A DNA stretch of 64,000 nt from Amoebophrya sp. A120 (taxonomy: Eukaryota > Sar > Dinophyceae > Syndiniales > Amoebophryaceae): assembly GCA_905178155.1 (NCBI GenBank), contig CAJINV010000011.1:493914-557913 (forward strand), read 5' to 3'. The notes beneath the pieces are model-generated. The model made no database searches. It was given only the letters and a program-made list of their open reading frames with translations, and was not told where the DNA came from. This document shows positions 12,451 to 23,083 of this stretch, in pieces (positions within the stretch are counted from its first letter, which is position 1; each line of letters starts with the position of its first letter). A program made the position numbers and the translations under genes.

Positions 12451-13198
12451 GTTTTTGGAGATGAATGCTGTGTGGGTGGAAAATTCCCAATGCTTGCTGA
12501 GTACCGTCGGAAATGATACAGAGTGGGGAAAACTTCGAAATTCGGTTTTCCTATAATCACACAATAGCAGCCGCAGAAAAGAAATCAGAGACGTAGATTG
12601 AGCCAAATACAACCAGCAGGCCTAGGCGTTCCAAATATCCGCTCACATTCATCACAGCTAAAGTTCCCCCCCCAAACTACCTCTCTGCAACCACAGCCCT
12701 CCGCGCAATCACTTTTCTCTCTTCGCACGACCGGATGAGAAACAAAAAACATTTTCTCTAAAAACAGGACAAACCCACAGATGTGATTGGCCACACCCCA
12801 GCTCCAAAGCAGCTTTTCTTGATTATTTTTTGTCGCGCTTTTACAATTACAATTACAATTTATTCACTTCACTTCGAGGGGTGGTGGTTGGCGGTGGCCT
12901 CTTCGCATGTGGCTCACTAGACCGGGGCAGGGAACGACGCAACGCTATGCACCACGGAAGATCTCCCGAGACTACAACCCTATTGGTTCAACAGAGGAGT
13001 CAAAGTGAGAGGAGACTCATTCTTTCAGTCCTCGCGCGCGCAGGGACTAACTGCGCGAGGCTCAACGTTTCAGCGCCCTGACTCCGGGGTCGCTACCGGA
13101 GTGAACTGCTTCTTCTGATCCCGACCCAATACATAGCTGTGCGTTGTGCGCTCGGCCAGGCGCGGGGCCGAGAGGGCCGTCGTGATCGCAGTTTCGTG
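12451..13198. other. Intergenic region upstream of ZIP-1
   Basis: Holds the ZIP-1 5' flank and the 3' flank of the Cys-rich gene. A TACAAT triple repeat lies at about 12841-12860. No defined promoter motif or further gene could be supported. Confidence 0.5.
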
Positions 13199-13799
13199 TT
13201 ACTGCTGCGGCCCCTCGCGGGCCTCTCGCGCGCGTCTCTGCGCCCGGATCCTGGCAACGTCCTCCCAGGGGTCGGCCCGCAGTGCGGCGCGGACCTCTTC
13301 GGCCGCTTCAACCGCTTCGTCTGCTGTCGCGTGAAGTTCCGGGTCGATGACGCGGGTCAGCGGGAAGACCTCCCCGGCGTCGTCGGTAATGCGCACAGTA
13401 GCTACGAGCTTCTTGATCGCCGTGTTGAAGGTAATCCCCACCGGAAGCTCCTTGCTGCTCCCGCGCAGCTCGAGCGCCTGCTTTACTCGCTGCGGCTCTT
13501 CGTTCCGGAGCCGCTTCGGCAGCGCTCTCTGCTCCGGCTGTGGTTTTGGTGGTGGCGCGAACGCCTCGCCAAATTCTTCCTCCGCGGCGGCTTGTTGCCG
13601 ACAGCGCATGTGTACAAATGCCGCGCGGAGAGAGCCGAAGCGCTTCAGCGGTCCCTTGTTCCCCGGGCGGCACTCCGAGCACGCGCACTCTATTTCTGAA
13701 ATGCGCCACTTCTTGGGCCTCGGCAGCGAGGCGTCTCGGTAGAGCTCCGGGAGGTCGTCGAGGTCTGGGTGAACTACAAAATCCTCCCAGGTGCAGACC
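13199..13799 (-). CDS. Small Cys-containing protein, possibly DNA-binding (5' end unresolved)
   Basis: A reading frame of about 200 codons ends at TAA 13199-13201. It includes a Cys/His cluster (ECACSEC followed about 20 residues later by HMRC) of the spacing used by small zinc-binding folds. After a Pro-rich linker comes a segment GITFNTAIKKLVATVRI then an Ala/Glu-rich helix, which resembles the three-strand-plus-helix layout of AP2-type domains; that resemblance is weak and unverified. An in-frame stop lies just upstream at about 13830, inside a 20-bp tandem duplication, so a first exon must lie further upstream, perhaps near 14480-14550. Acceptor candidates are CAG at 13800-13805. Confidence 0.5.
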
Positions 13800-14800
13800 T
13801 GCTGAACGATGTCACAAAACTCCGCCCGATGTCACAAAACTCCGCCTAACCATTCTCAGATGCAGTAGCAAATTCAATTCGGTTTCAATGTTTTTGAAAG
13901 AGAGCTACCTGGACCAACGCGACGACATTAGTCAAGGGCCTCCTCCGTTGCTGTGCCCACCGCTACTGCGAGAAAGTATGGAGAAACTCAATTAACGTAC
14001 CAGCCGCATGTAATACTTCGATTTGTAAACCAACACAGTATTCTACAGACCCACTCGAAAGGACTAAATCAAGACTAAACATTCATTTTCCATTTCTCTA
14101 AAAACGAACTGACCACTAAAGCTCTAACTTTTTTTGAGTATAGACACGACACAGAGACTAATTTTCGTTTTCCTTTCGCCCGGTAAAATAAGTACAAAAA
14201 TCTTCTAGAGAACGAAACAGTATTTTTATCGACGCTCAGATAATTCTCTACAGAACGATAAGTATGTTGGTGAAAAAGCCAGTGAACCTAACTTCAGTGA
14301 CCACTCGGACCAAATCCACTTCATGTGAAGAAAAACAAAGTTCGAAACTATCTAGGAGCGTTTAGAACATACGCTCGGTACTACAGGACCACTCTGGGAT
14401 AAATCTTACATTTGAAAGTAAACTCCATATCGGAGTAGAGCAGAAGAAATGAATGAATGAATGATTTACCCAAGGCGCGTCTGGTGCCGCAGGTGAAGAT
14501 GAAAGACTTCCTCCACGACGAGACGCCGACCGCACCGATTTACATTTGGTACTAACAGTACGTACTGCTGTTGAACAAACTTCGAAACAAGTACAAGATC
14601 AACATAGCAGAACCAGAAGCAGAGCGAAACGGTAAAACATTAAACATGGTCTCCGCTGTACTTGGTACAACTATATGCCGGAGACGAAGACAAGTTCAAT
14701 TCAAACCCGGATATGCAGCACCATCCGGATCGTCTAGTGGCCGTGGCCGTGGTGCGGCGTCCGGATATGCAGCACCATCCGGATCGTTTATCAAACTCGT
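13800..14800. other. Intergenic region with small repeats
   Basis: Contains a 20-bp tandem duplication (about 13806-13846), an AT-rich stretch, a GC-rich exon-like patch at 14480-14548, and a partial tandem copy of the ZIP-2 3' coding end (14706-14800). The patch can be read as an open frame on either strand; on the minus strand it ends in TGG then GTAAAT, a plausible splice donor. Confidence 0.5.
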
Positions 14801-14820
14801 CTAGTGGCCGTGGCCGGCGT
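14706..14820. repeat. Tandem duplication covering the ZIP-2 stop codon
   Basis: A unit beginning CCGGATATGCAGCACC and ending with the terminal HGHGH-stop codons occurs twice, at about 14707-14757 and 14760-14820. The second copy contains a 13-bp insertion. The outer copy therefore leaves a second, untranslated version of the C-terminal codons in the 3' flank. Confidence 0.7.
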
Positions 14821-17800
14821 GCGCTCCGCCAGCCGCCCCGGCTTCCGCACCGTGGTCGTGGGCACCGCAGTGCTCGTGCTCAAACAGCGCCAAGCCGATG
14901 CAAACGGCCCCCAGGACGAACAGCCCCAAGCCGGCCAGCTGCTGCTTTGCGCTGACGTGTTGCTTCTTCCCGCTGTCCACCGAACCAGCCGGGGGCATGG
15001 CGCGGCCCATGCACTCCACGCAGGCCAAATAGGCGTAGGTGCTATCAACTGTAAAAGTGTCTGGGTCTGGAAGAATTCATGTTTGTCATGCTTGTCTGGC
15101 ATGACTCCTAACTCTGTCATGCACGTTACCCAAGATCTGCGTTTTTCTGTGATGCACAAGCGCAGTTTGTCATGCAGAATAGGCAACACCTAGGAGCTCA
15201 GAAACTTGTCATGCTGAGCCAGCATTTGTAGCCTCATCATGAGAGGCTACCCAGCATCACAAGTTCCCAGGCCCAGACATTTTTACATTTGATAGGTGCC
15301 ACCGCCGAAAGCGACGATGAGTCCCACGGTCAGCTCGTCGTAGTCACTCGCGAGGGCCAGCAGGTATCCAAAGTAAAAGCGCCCCAACCGCAAGGCTGTC
15401 ATACAGATTTGCAACGACAGGAAAACTTGTAATGCGCATCCCCATGAGAGGCACCATTTCTAATCATGTAAGTAATGGAATTTGTGATGCTCGAAACAGG
15501 ATGCCAGGATGGCTTTGTGATGCGGCTTCCCTTGCTAACCCGCATTACAGTACAGGAAAAAACTTGTCATGCGTGACTCCCAAATCCTCTGGATCTGTGC
15601 TGGAGAATTGCCATCTTGACGACTCTGGGGTAGGGACGTTTTTCCACAGGATAGCAGGCCGCCCAGCATCACACTCAAACCGGAGGTGAAGTTCAGCCCC
15701 AGCGCCTGGACCGGCGTCAGCTTGCCCGGGCCGGTCAGCATCTATCCTGTGCAAAAGTATCGTACTCCTAGTAATCGCCGTCATGCATTACAAATCTCGA
15801 TCCCAAGGCAAAACAGCATGACAAACTCCATTTCTCATGCTGAGTGAATTTGTCACGCGATTTCTACTAGTACGATACTTTTGCAGTTCATAGCATCAGG
15901 TAGTCCGCAATTTCCTGCGCAATCTCGTGCAACACCGCCCCGAGCGCGACGATCCAGCCACGGCTGTGGCTGCAGGTGAGAAAGGCAGCACCGATGAACA
16001 CGCCGTCCGCAAAGTTGTGGAAAAAATCACCCAACAACACGGACACGAGCAAAGTCGAGGAGAGCTTCTTCAGCAGCGGCTCGTCCTTGATGTGCTATGC
16101 ACTTCAAACATGCCTGGGTCTGGAAGGTTGCAATGCTAGAAGTCAACTATAGGCGCCCTGCCATACGCAGCCTCGCATGACAATTTTTTTCGCATCCTAC
16201 AACTATGTTGCGTATTCCGCATGCATGACGCGCTGCGTTCTTGCATGACAAGCAAGAGGACCCTTCTTGATGCCCATTTGCATCACAGAGTTTCGAGTCA
16301 TGCCGGACTAGCATGACGAGTCTAGCAATCTTCCAGACCCAGACATATTTGCAGGGGATATGTTCTCTTCGATGACAACGTCGGTCTTCTTCGCGGCCAC
16401 CGCACCGTCGGCAACCCCCTCCAGCTCCCCCGCAGTAGCGACCTTGTTCGTGGGGGTTCCGACCACCGAGTCACCCTCGTCTTTCTGCGGCAGGATATCC
16501 AGTGCAAAAGCATCGTACTCGTTGTAATTGCAGTGTAGGCATGACAAATCTCATTTCCATTCCAAGGTAGAACTGCATGACAAATGTAATTTTTCATGCT
16601 GAGGAGCAAATTTGTAATGAAATTCATACTAGTACGATGGTTTTGCAATGCATACAGGATGAACTGAAACAAAACGCTGATCGCGGGCGGCACGAGGAAA
16701 CCGAACAGAATCGCGGTTCCCCAAACGGTATGCGAGGGAAGAAAGATTCTGAGCTGCGTACAAGCAGAATTCCAAGTACTGCTATCGTTCGACAAGTGCA
16801 TATTTTAACTTGATGTTGATCATGTGTAGTGGCACTTAGAGTGTCGAGATGAGCCAACATTCTCGGGAGTAGATGCACATCGCTAATATGTACATCAAAT
16901 TCACCAAGTTGACGCAGCAGAAGAACTTGTTCTTTCTTCTCTACCATACAGGAACACGATGGTACTTTCTTCCGCGTCGGTCATGCCATCGGTGATCAGG
17001 TGCGTGGCCTCGAACCACATGAAATACGCCGCGGCCGCGAGCAACGCACCCGCAGTATGCAAGAAAAAAACTGTGTAAGTGTAACTTTGTGTTGCAGACG
17101 TTGCAATACAGTTACACTTGTCATGCCGGATGTGCATCTTCAGAGGCAATTTTCATACGTGTTTCCGCGTACTGGCTACGCATGACAGGTTTGCTCTGTC
17201 ATGCACACCAAATCTGTGATGCAGTTCCTGCAAAGAAGTTACACTATACACACTTTTTCCTTTGATACGCAGCGAAGGCCGAAGAGCCCGCAATCCACGA
17301 AGCCTGATTTTAAGTCAACACACGGAAGTAATAATCCAAGAGCAGTAGTGGAAAAAAGATTTTTCTAGTAGAAAAAAGATTTTTCAAAACAATCTTCCTG
17401 AAAGTAACTTTGGACCACTCAAATGCAGCATATTATATGCACCTGGCGGGTTTTTTCCGCGTGCGCCTTGGCAAAGTCGGTCATGTTCTCTTCTCCCTTT
17501 TTGCAGACCATGGTGGCGGCGACCACTAAGACGCCCGTGAAGGCAATCAGGTTCACCGTCAAGCTATCAAATGCAAAAATGTCTGGGTCTGGAAATCTGT
17601 AATGCTGATAGGTCATGAGTGAGAACGCCTTTGAGTGCAGTACTGCATGACAAATTTGTAAAAATGCTTTCTCATTCTCAGTGCACATTACAAACTGCGC
17701 TTTTTCATGACGAAACTGTGGCGCTTTTGTTGCTTTTATGCAATACACATTTTTCTGGAGTCCTGGACACGCAATACAAGTTCAACCTTTCCAGACCCAG

Positions 17801-18905
17801 ACATATTTGCATCTGATACAAGCAGGCCAGCAGCACCTCCCCCCACGGCTTGTGGTCGTGGTCGTCGTGCGCCGCGGCAGCCGGGGCGGCGTGCGCTTCG
17901 TGCAGTTTGTGCGCAGCTATGCATTGCAAAAATGTCTGGATCTGGAAGCATGTGAAGTTGTGATGCGCATTTCACAACACACACAAATTTCTCATGCATA
18001 GGCAGAAAAAGACGCCTACTTCCTGTCACCAAAGGGGGGATTTGTCATGCGGATTAGGCATTGCGAAACCTTCTCGAAACCTGTGATGCTGGCGCTTCCA
18101 TGCCAGACCTGCTGTGTCATGCAAAAACAGCATGACATCTTCCAGACCCAGACATATTTGCATTTGATAGCAGCCTTGATCACGTGGCCTTCTTCGTCTA
18201 GCAGCTGCAGGTGCGTGAAGATACTGGACGAGTTCGAAAACAGCAAAATGTGGTTCGCGCCGGTCAGGTCCAGCTTGAACAACTTCATGGGCAGCGTCGT
18301 GCTTGCCCCGGACGCGAGTAACCGGTAGGCGCAGGTGGAGTTCGGCGCGAACGTCAATTCCGACGCGGGAACTGCGCCGGTGGCCGGGGTGGTGTCGTGC
18401 GCGGTGAGCAGGGAGGTGACGTTTTTCACACACCCATCCCCGTCCTCCGCCTCGTGCAGCAGCTCGCGAGCGTTGTCCTGTACGGCGTGGTGATCGTTGT
18501 CCATCTATGCACTGCAAAAGGATCGCACTCGTAGTACTAATTGCGTTTATGCATTACGAATCTTTTCTTAAAGGTAAATCCGCATTACAAACTTAATTTG
18601 TAAAAGTGCTGAGCTAATTTGTAATGCAATTTTTACTAAAAGTACGATACGTTTGCAGTTCATACGATCACGGTTTCGGCGATGTCGGCGGTGGCTGTGG
18701 AAGTGACCACCAGGAAAGGATTCGTCGTCGCGGTCTCGAGCCACAAAAAGTATGCGTTTTCCGGCGTGTTGTAGGTCGCACCCCAGTTGATCTCTCCCTC
18801 GTGCGCGCGCGCATGGGTGGTGGCGGACGCGAAGGACAGAAATCCCGGAGCAAGGGAAACCCGCAGTAAACCCGCGGCGAATAAAACAATGTTGTTGACA
18901 CGCAT
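14801..18905 (-). CDS. ZIP-family (SLC39-like) metal transporter, ZIP-2
   Basis: 570 residues after removing ten introners (15043 to 18664) and one GT-AG intron (17304-17442). ATG at 18905 starts a signal peptide; TAG at 14801-14803. It aligns end to end with ZIP-1: GEINWGATYNTPENAYFLW at the N-terminus, the HDDHDHKPWGE loop, TM4 HNFADGVFIGAAF, TM5 HEIAQEIADY (Gln in place of the second His), TM7 GLIVAFGGGTYAYLA and a His-rich tail. The cytoplasmic loop before TM4 is diverged. Predicted metal importer of a secretory-pathway or plasma membrane. Arrangement in tandem with ZIP-1 implies a gene duplication followed by independent intron gains. Confidence 0.92.
15043..15294. mobile_element. Introner element, family A
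   Basis: 252 bp. Family A repeats. Duplication GGTGC. Interrupts TM7 between FGGGT and YAYLA; ZIP-1 is uninterrupted at this point. Confidence 0.95.
15365..15653. mobile_element. Introner element, family C
   Basis: 289 bp. Diverged family C repeats (AAAAGCGCCCCAACC left). Duplication GCAGG. Excision joins VMLGGL to LALASDY in frame. Confidence 0.94.
15743..15892. mobile_element. Introner element, family B
   Basis: 150 bp. Family B repeats. Duplication GCATC (15738-15742, 15893-15897), in the same ADYLM|L codons that carry a family A element in ZIP-1. Confidence 0.96.
16096..16360. mobile_element. Introner element, family A
   Basis: 265 bp. Family A repeats. Flanks TGTGC/TGTTC differ at one base. 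Excision joins VIEEN to IKDEPL in frame. Confidence 0.93.
16496..16654. mobile_element. Introner element, family B
   Basis: 159 bp. Family B repeats. Duplication CAGGA. Excision joins LFQFI to LPQKDEG in frame. Confidence 0.95.
16729..16949. mobile_element. Introner element, family H (single copy here)
   Basis: 221 bp with TAT/ATA ends and imperfect inverted repeats of a sequence not seen elsewhere in the window (GAGGGAAGAAAGA / its near complement TCTTTCTTCTCT). It lacks the internal words typical of the other families. Flanks AACGG/CAGGA no longer match, but removing the element plus five bases gives ESTIVFL-WGTAI, matching ZIP-1. Confidence 0.78.
17056..17267. mobile_element. Introner element, family D
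   Basis: 212 bp. Family D repeats (AAAAAACTGTGTAAGTGTAA). Duplication CGCAG. Excision joins SSAFAA to GALLAA of TM2; ZIP-1 is uninterrupted. Confidence 0.95.
17575..17818. mobile_element. Introner element, family A
   Basis: 244 bp. Family A repeats. Duplication CAAGC. Excision joins LLACL to TVNLIAF of TM1. Confidence 0.95.
17918..18169. mobile_element. Introner element, family A
   Basis: 252 bp. Family A repeats. Duplication GCAGC. Excision gives HVIKAAHKLHEA, matching the uninterrupted HVIAAAHKLHEA of ZIP-1. Confidence 0.97.
18506..18664. mobile_element. Introner element, family B
   Basis: 159 bp. Family B repeats. Flanks CCATC/CGATC. Keeping the sense-upstream copy gives ETVIDNDHH as in ZIP-1 (EAVIDNDHH); keeping the other would give ETVMDNDHH. 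Confidence 0.94.
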
Positions 18906-19472
18906 CTTTGTGGTTTTTTCTTGGTACCCTCGCAGCCCAGAAGAACCTGCTCTGCTGGCCTCTTGTAGTGACTGACGTGCGCTGTATTCCCTAGGTTTAT
19001 TTCAAAAGAAAAATCATATCAACGGTTGATGGCTTCTGAAACAAGACCGTGTTTGATGTCGATCCGGTTTGGGTTGTATGTATTGAAAACTTTTCCGTTT
19101 TTGGGGTACGAGGGGGGGGGAAACACCTACCAAGCAAACACGACGAGCAGCGTCGAAATAGTAACACAACGGCCAGCCGCGCACGGCAACACGAACACTG
19201 TCCATTTCCACTCGCATCTCTGAGTACTTCAAGGAACCTGAGAAAAAAATCGACCTTGAATCAACATCGCAGGAGGAACCTTTTTTTATTTTTCCCCGCG
19301 CTACGTACTACTTCTTTTTCAATTCCTCAGAAGCCGAAACGAAACCTGCTTCAAGTCTTGGTCAACTTGTTCGTCCTCCTATACTGCCTTGATCCTCAGC
19401 CTCACCTCTTCCCTCTAGCCAAGAAATATTCACCAAATTCCATGAATTTTTGTCTTTCACTCGATTCTAACG
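18906..19472. other. Intergenic region
   Basis: Spacer between the ZIP-2 start and the GT61 stop. It contains a G-run near 19108-19119. No gene, element or clear regulatory motif was recognised. Confidence 0.5.
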
Positions 19473-22400
19473 TCACATCAGACCGAAAAACTTTTTGATT
19501 CCGGGAAAAACAATCCTTTCCGTGCAGTTCTCGATTTCCTTCCCGGTCCATATGTAGTCGATCCCGGTCCGGTTCGCTAAGTTTTCAAAGGGCGTGGCAA
19601 ACCCCTCGTTCCGAGGCCCGACCTCGACGAGAAGCGAGCCGCTTTTCATGAACAAGGCGTTTGACAGCGCCGCTCCGTGCGTCCCGATCAGCACCGTGGC
19701 GTTGTAAAAAACGCGGATGGAATCCACAAGAACCGGCGTTTCTTCCTCGAGTGCTGCGGAGTTTTTGGGACCCAAATCTACCGCAGGGTCCAGCATTCGC
19801 ACGGTGAACGAAGGCGATGTTGCAGCTGTAGTACTAGAACTCCTAGTTCTGTCCGCAGTACTTCTAGTTGCAGCAAATTGTGCCAACAATGCCTCCAACC
19901 TTTTTGCCTCCGTTTCCCACTTTGCGCTCAGGTTCTTCCGCCGCTGCGTTTGCTTGCGGAGCATGATCAGAATGTTGTGGTTGATCGACGCACGGTTTCT
20001 CGTTTTGTGTAGTTGTTCTCGTCCTGCTACATTGTTATTGTGCTCTTCCGGGTCCTCGCGCTGTCCGCCGGCATCATCGGCAGAAGTAGTAGATGCCGGA
20101 CTGTTCGTCGCCTGCACTTGCGTTCCTTCTTTAATATTGTCTTCGTAGGCAGATGAAACAGGCCTAATGTGATCACGCGGGGCCCCGTTCTCGTCTTCTT
20201 CAGGCCAAACTCCGGCCAATCGCCACAGGTATTCACGTGCGTATTTGTACACGCGCTGCGGTAGCTGCGAGATTTCTTCTTTCCTTCCTACCAGATCAAA
20301 GCCCTCCATCACCCGCAGAGTTGTTTTCAGCCTAACGTGCGACTTATTTTGATCTTCGCCCAAAGACGACGATCTATTTTTCAGTTGTACCGGAGCAGCT
20401 CTTGTTGTGGTTGTCGGTTGTATAGAAGCTCCTGCTTCAGGAGTTCTACTCTCAGACCCAGACCCGCCAGGTCGTTCAGCGTTATCTTCAGCACCCCGCT
20501 TTGGTCTTGCTTTATTGGCTTCGCTCGCCGTCCGTACAACCGGCGTAGTGACGTCCGCATCTAGGATGAAATGGGCCACACGCTGCTGTTCGTCTTCAAA
20601 TTCATGTTCACTATTCCTCTTCAAGGTCAGGGACCTGTTCTGGCTGCCGTACTCGCGCACGATTCTTTTCGAATCGTTCCTCGTCACAAATTCCGACTCC
20701 AACCAGGACACAATGTTGGGATGATTACTGTAGTTCGAGTTCCAGCTGCTTTCTACTTTGCCGGCGTCTATTCGGGACAATGTGCCGGAGGAGCGACTGG
20801 GACTGGCGCTTCCTGTTACAACACTTGTAGCACCGTCGTAGCCGTGTTCTTTATTATCTTCAACATTCCTCTCAACAAAGTTCACGAACTCTCGGATCTG
20901 CCCCATCCGAATCGTGCGCTCACCGCGCGAGAGGAAGCTGCCCGCGAGATGGGTGCCAAACAACGCCCCGTGTCGCGGTTCATACACGAGCACCAGGTTC
21001 TTCCTCCCGGCGCCCAAAGCGGCTTCCCAGTGCGACTTCAGGTCGTAGTAGTTTTTCTCCCGCCACCCCGCCAGGTGGTAGGTCAACGGCCGGTAGACGC
21101 CCCAGCGAAACGTGGCACAGGGCACGTGAAGGTAGATGATGCATGGGGTTGGAGATTGAATTGTGCTGGGAGGCAATGATGATGATGATGATGATGAAGA
21201 TGCTGACGATGCTCCAACCCAGGTCGTTCTTGATTTTACTTCCTCACAAAGTCCGCGCGTTTGGTACAGCATCTGGGGCAGAAAGTCGATGAGAAAATGG
21301 TAGTACTCCAGAATTTGCCCGTACCCGGAAAGCGCCGTGTCGCTGCGCAGCCAGATGTGGTGCTCTTCTACAACAGTTGTAACGGAGGCTGGTGACATCA
21401 AGACCGCTGATGTTCTTGAAGGATCTTCCACTTCTCCGTGGCGGTGAGTGGCAGAAGTCTTCGCACTCCTATTTATCGCGTCTTCCTCCGATAGTCCGGA
21501 AACCTTTGCTTGGTCAGCCCCATCAAATTCCTTCTTGGATACGAGACGCAGTCGTATCTTTCCACTGCTACCTCTCTGCACACTCAGGGCCTTGCGCAGC
21601 CTTGCCAATTCCGCCTGCCTCGTATCTTCCGCGGCCCGCGCAGCCCTTTTTTGCCCGGCTGCCGCCTCCTATCCTGAGGAAAAACGTACCCACACCAGAG
21701 TTGTAATGCAGATTTGCAAAGACAGGAAGACTTCTAACGCGCCTCCCCATGAGAGCCATTTCCAATCGTGTTTTGTAATTTGTGATGCTGTGAACAGGAT
21801 GAGCAGATGAATCTGTGATGCGGCTGCACTTGCTAACCTGCACTACACTGCAGAGTCCAACTTGTCATGCGTGACTCACAAAACTCCTAGGTTTGTGTTG
21901 CAAAATCCCCATCCTGACTCTGGTGTGGGTACGTTTTTACTCAGGATACCTCCCGAGCGGCCTTCACCCAAAGAGGTTCGCCGTCCAGCAAGCTGAGTGG
22001 TCCCAGCTGAAGCCGCCGTTTGTCGGGGGCGGACAGAGGGGTAATTGCCGGCACGACCGTCGTCGCGCCAGGGACCACGGCAGGCAGTACAGTAGGAAGC
22101 TTCGTTTCTGCCGCTTGATCCTCTTTTCCTTCTACTACCCGAGGGAGTATTTCCTGCAGTGCTAGCGAATATCCTGTGCAAAAGTTGTATCGCACTCGAC
22201 TCGTAGTTGTAAATTGCAGTTATGCATGAAAAGTCTTTGTCTTCCCAAGCTAAATCCGCATGATAAACTCCATTTATTATGCTGAGCCGATTTCTTTTAT
22301 TCTGTTTATGTATTTACTACCAGTACGATAAATTACCTTTGGAATTCATAGCGAATGACGCAACACGAAGGCCTGGAGCTGCTCGAGCCGGTTGGTCTCC

Positions 22401-23083
22401 TTCGGCGGCCCGGCGGCTTCCCCGGCGTCGCAATCCGCCTGCTCGTTCACGTATTTGGTGGAGACAAGGGCTTTGACCAGAGCATCGTCGAACCCTAGAA
22501 GCGGCTCCTGGACGGTGACGATGGGCCGCAAAATTTTATCGCGCGACGACACAGGATCGGACCTCCGAAGGCTGTAGTTCTTGTGTGCAAGAGCTTCGTC
22601 GAAGGGAAAACTTTCATCTGGAAGTTGTACATTGCTCGGAAGGTAGTCGTATATAGTGGGAGTTGTAGCAGCCCTCGCAAGTTGCTGCGAATTTTTGTTC
22701 CTCTTCCTGGGCTTATTATTTTCTTCTCGTCCTGGCGGTGGATTTAGTACCCGCCACGACCTCCGCCGAAGTTCTACTTCCCTGGTGCTCTCCGCCTGCT
22801 CCACGCGCTGATCATGCTCTTGGTTCTGCAAAAAAACGAACACGACAACGGTCCCGTGAAAAAAGCAGACTAAGACCCGTAACGCCCACCAGGAGAGGCA
22901 CCAGAAAACCCGCGCGAGCCGGCTTTTGGTGTAGTATTTTCGTGGCGGGGCGGGGTACTGCACCTTTTCGCCGCTTGTGTCGACCACCTCGAAGGGGTCC
23001 TCGTCCGCAAGCTGCACAGCGTCGGGCTGCTCATCGTCAGGATCAGGCCCAAGGCAGCTGGTGAAGATCGCGGTCACACTCAT
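19473..23083 (-). CDS. GT61-family glycosyltransferase, type II membrane protein
   Basis: 1,046 residues after removing two introners (21670-21948, 22170-22350). ATG at 23083, TGA at 19473-19475. A short cytoplasmic N-terminus is followed by a single hydrophobic segment at about residues 59-85 (VFWCLSWWALRVLVCFFHG...) and a low-complexity stem, the layout of Golgi glycosyltransferases. GT61/DUF563-type motifs are visible: YYHFLIDFLPQ (about residue 437), NHNILIMLRK, and near the C-terminus VLIGTHGAALSNALFM followed by LLVEVGP. The family transfers sugars such as GlcNAc or xylose onto protein or glycan acceptors; the specific donor and acceptor cannot be read. The catalytic region is expanded by Ser/Thr-rich insertions. 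Confidence 0.85.
21670..21948. mobile_element. Introner element, family C
   Basis: 279 bp. Family C repeats (AAAAACGTACCCACACCAGA). Duplication CCTCC. Excision joins WVKAARE to AAAGQKR in frame. Confidence 0.95.
22170..22350. mobile_element. Introner element, family B
   Basis: 181 bp. Family B repeats with small insertions. Duplication GCGAA. Excision joins FVLRHS to LALQEIL in frame. Confidence 0.94.
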
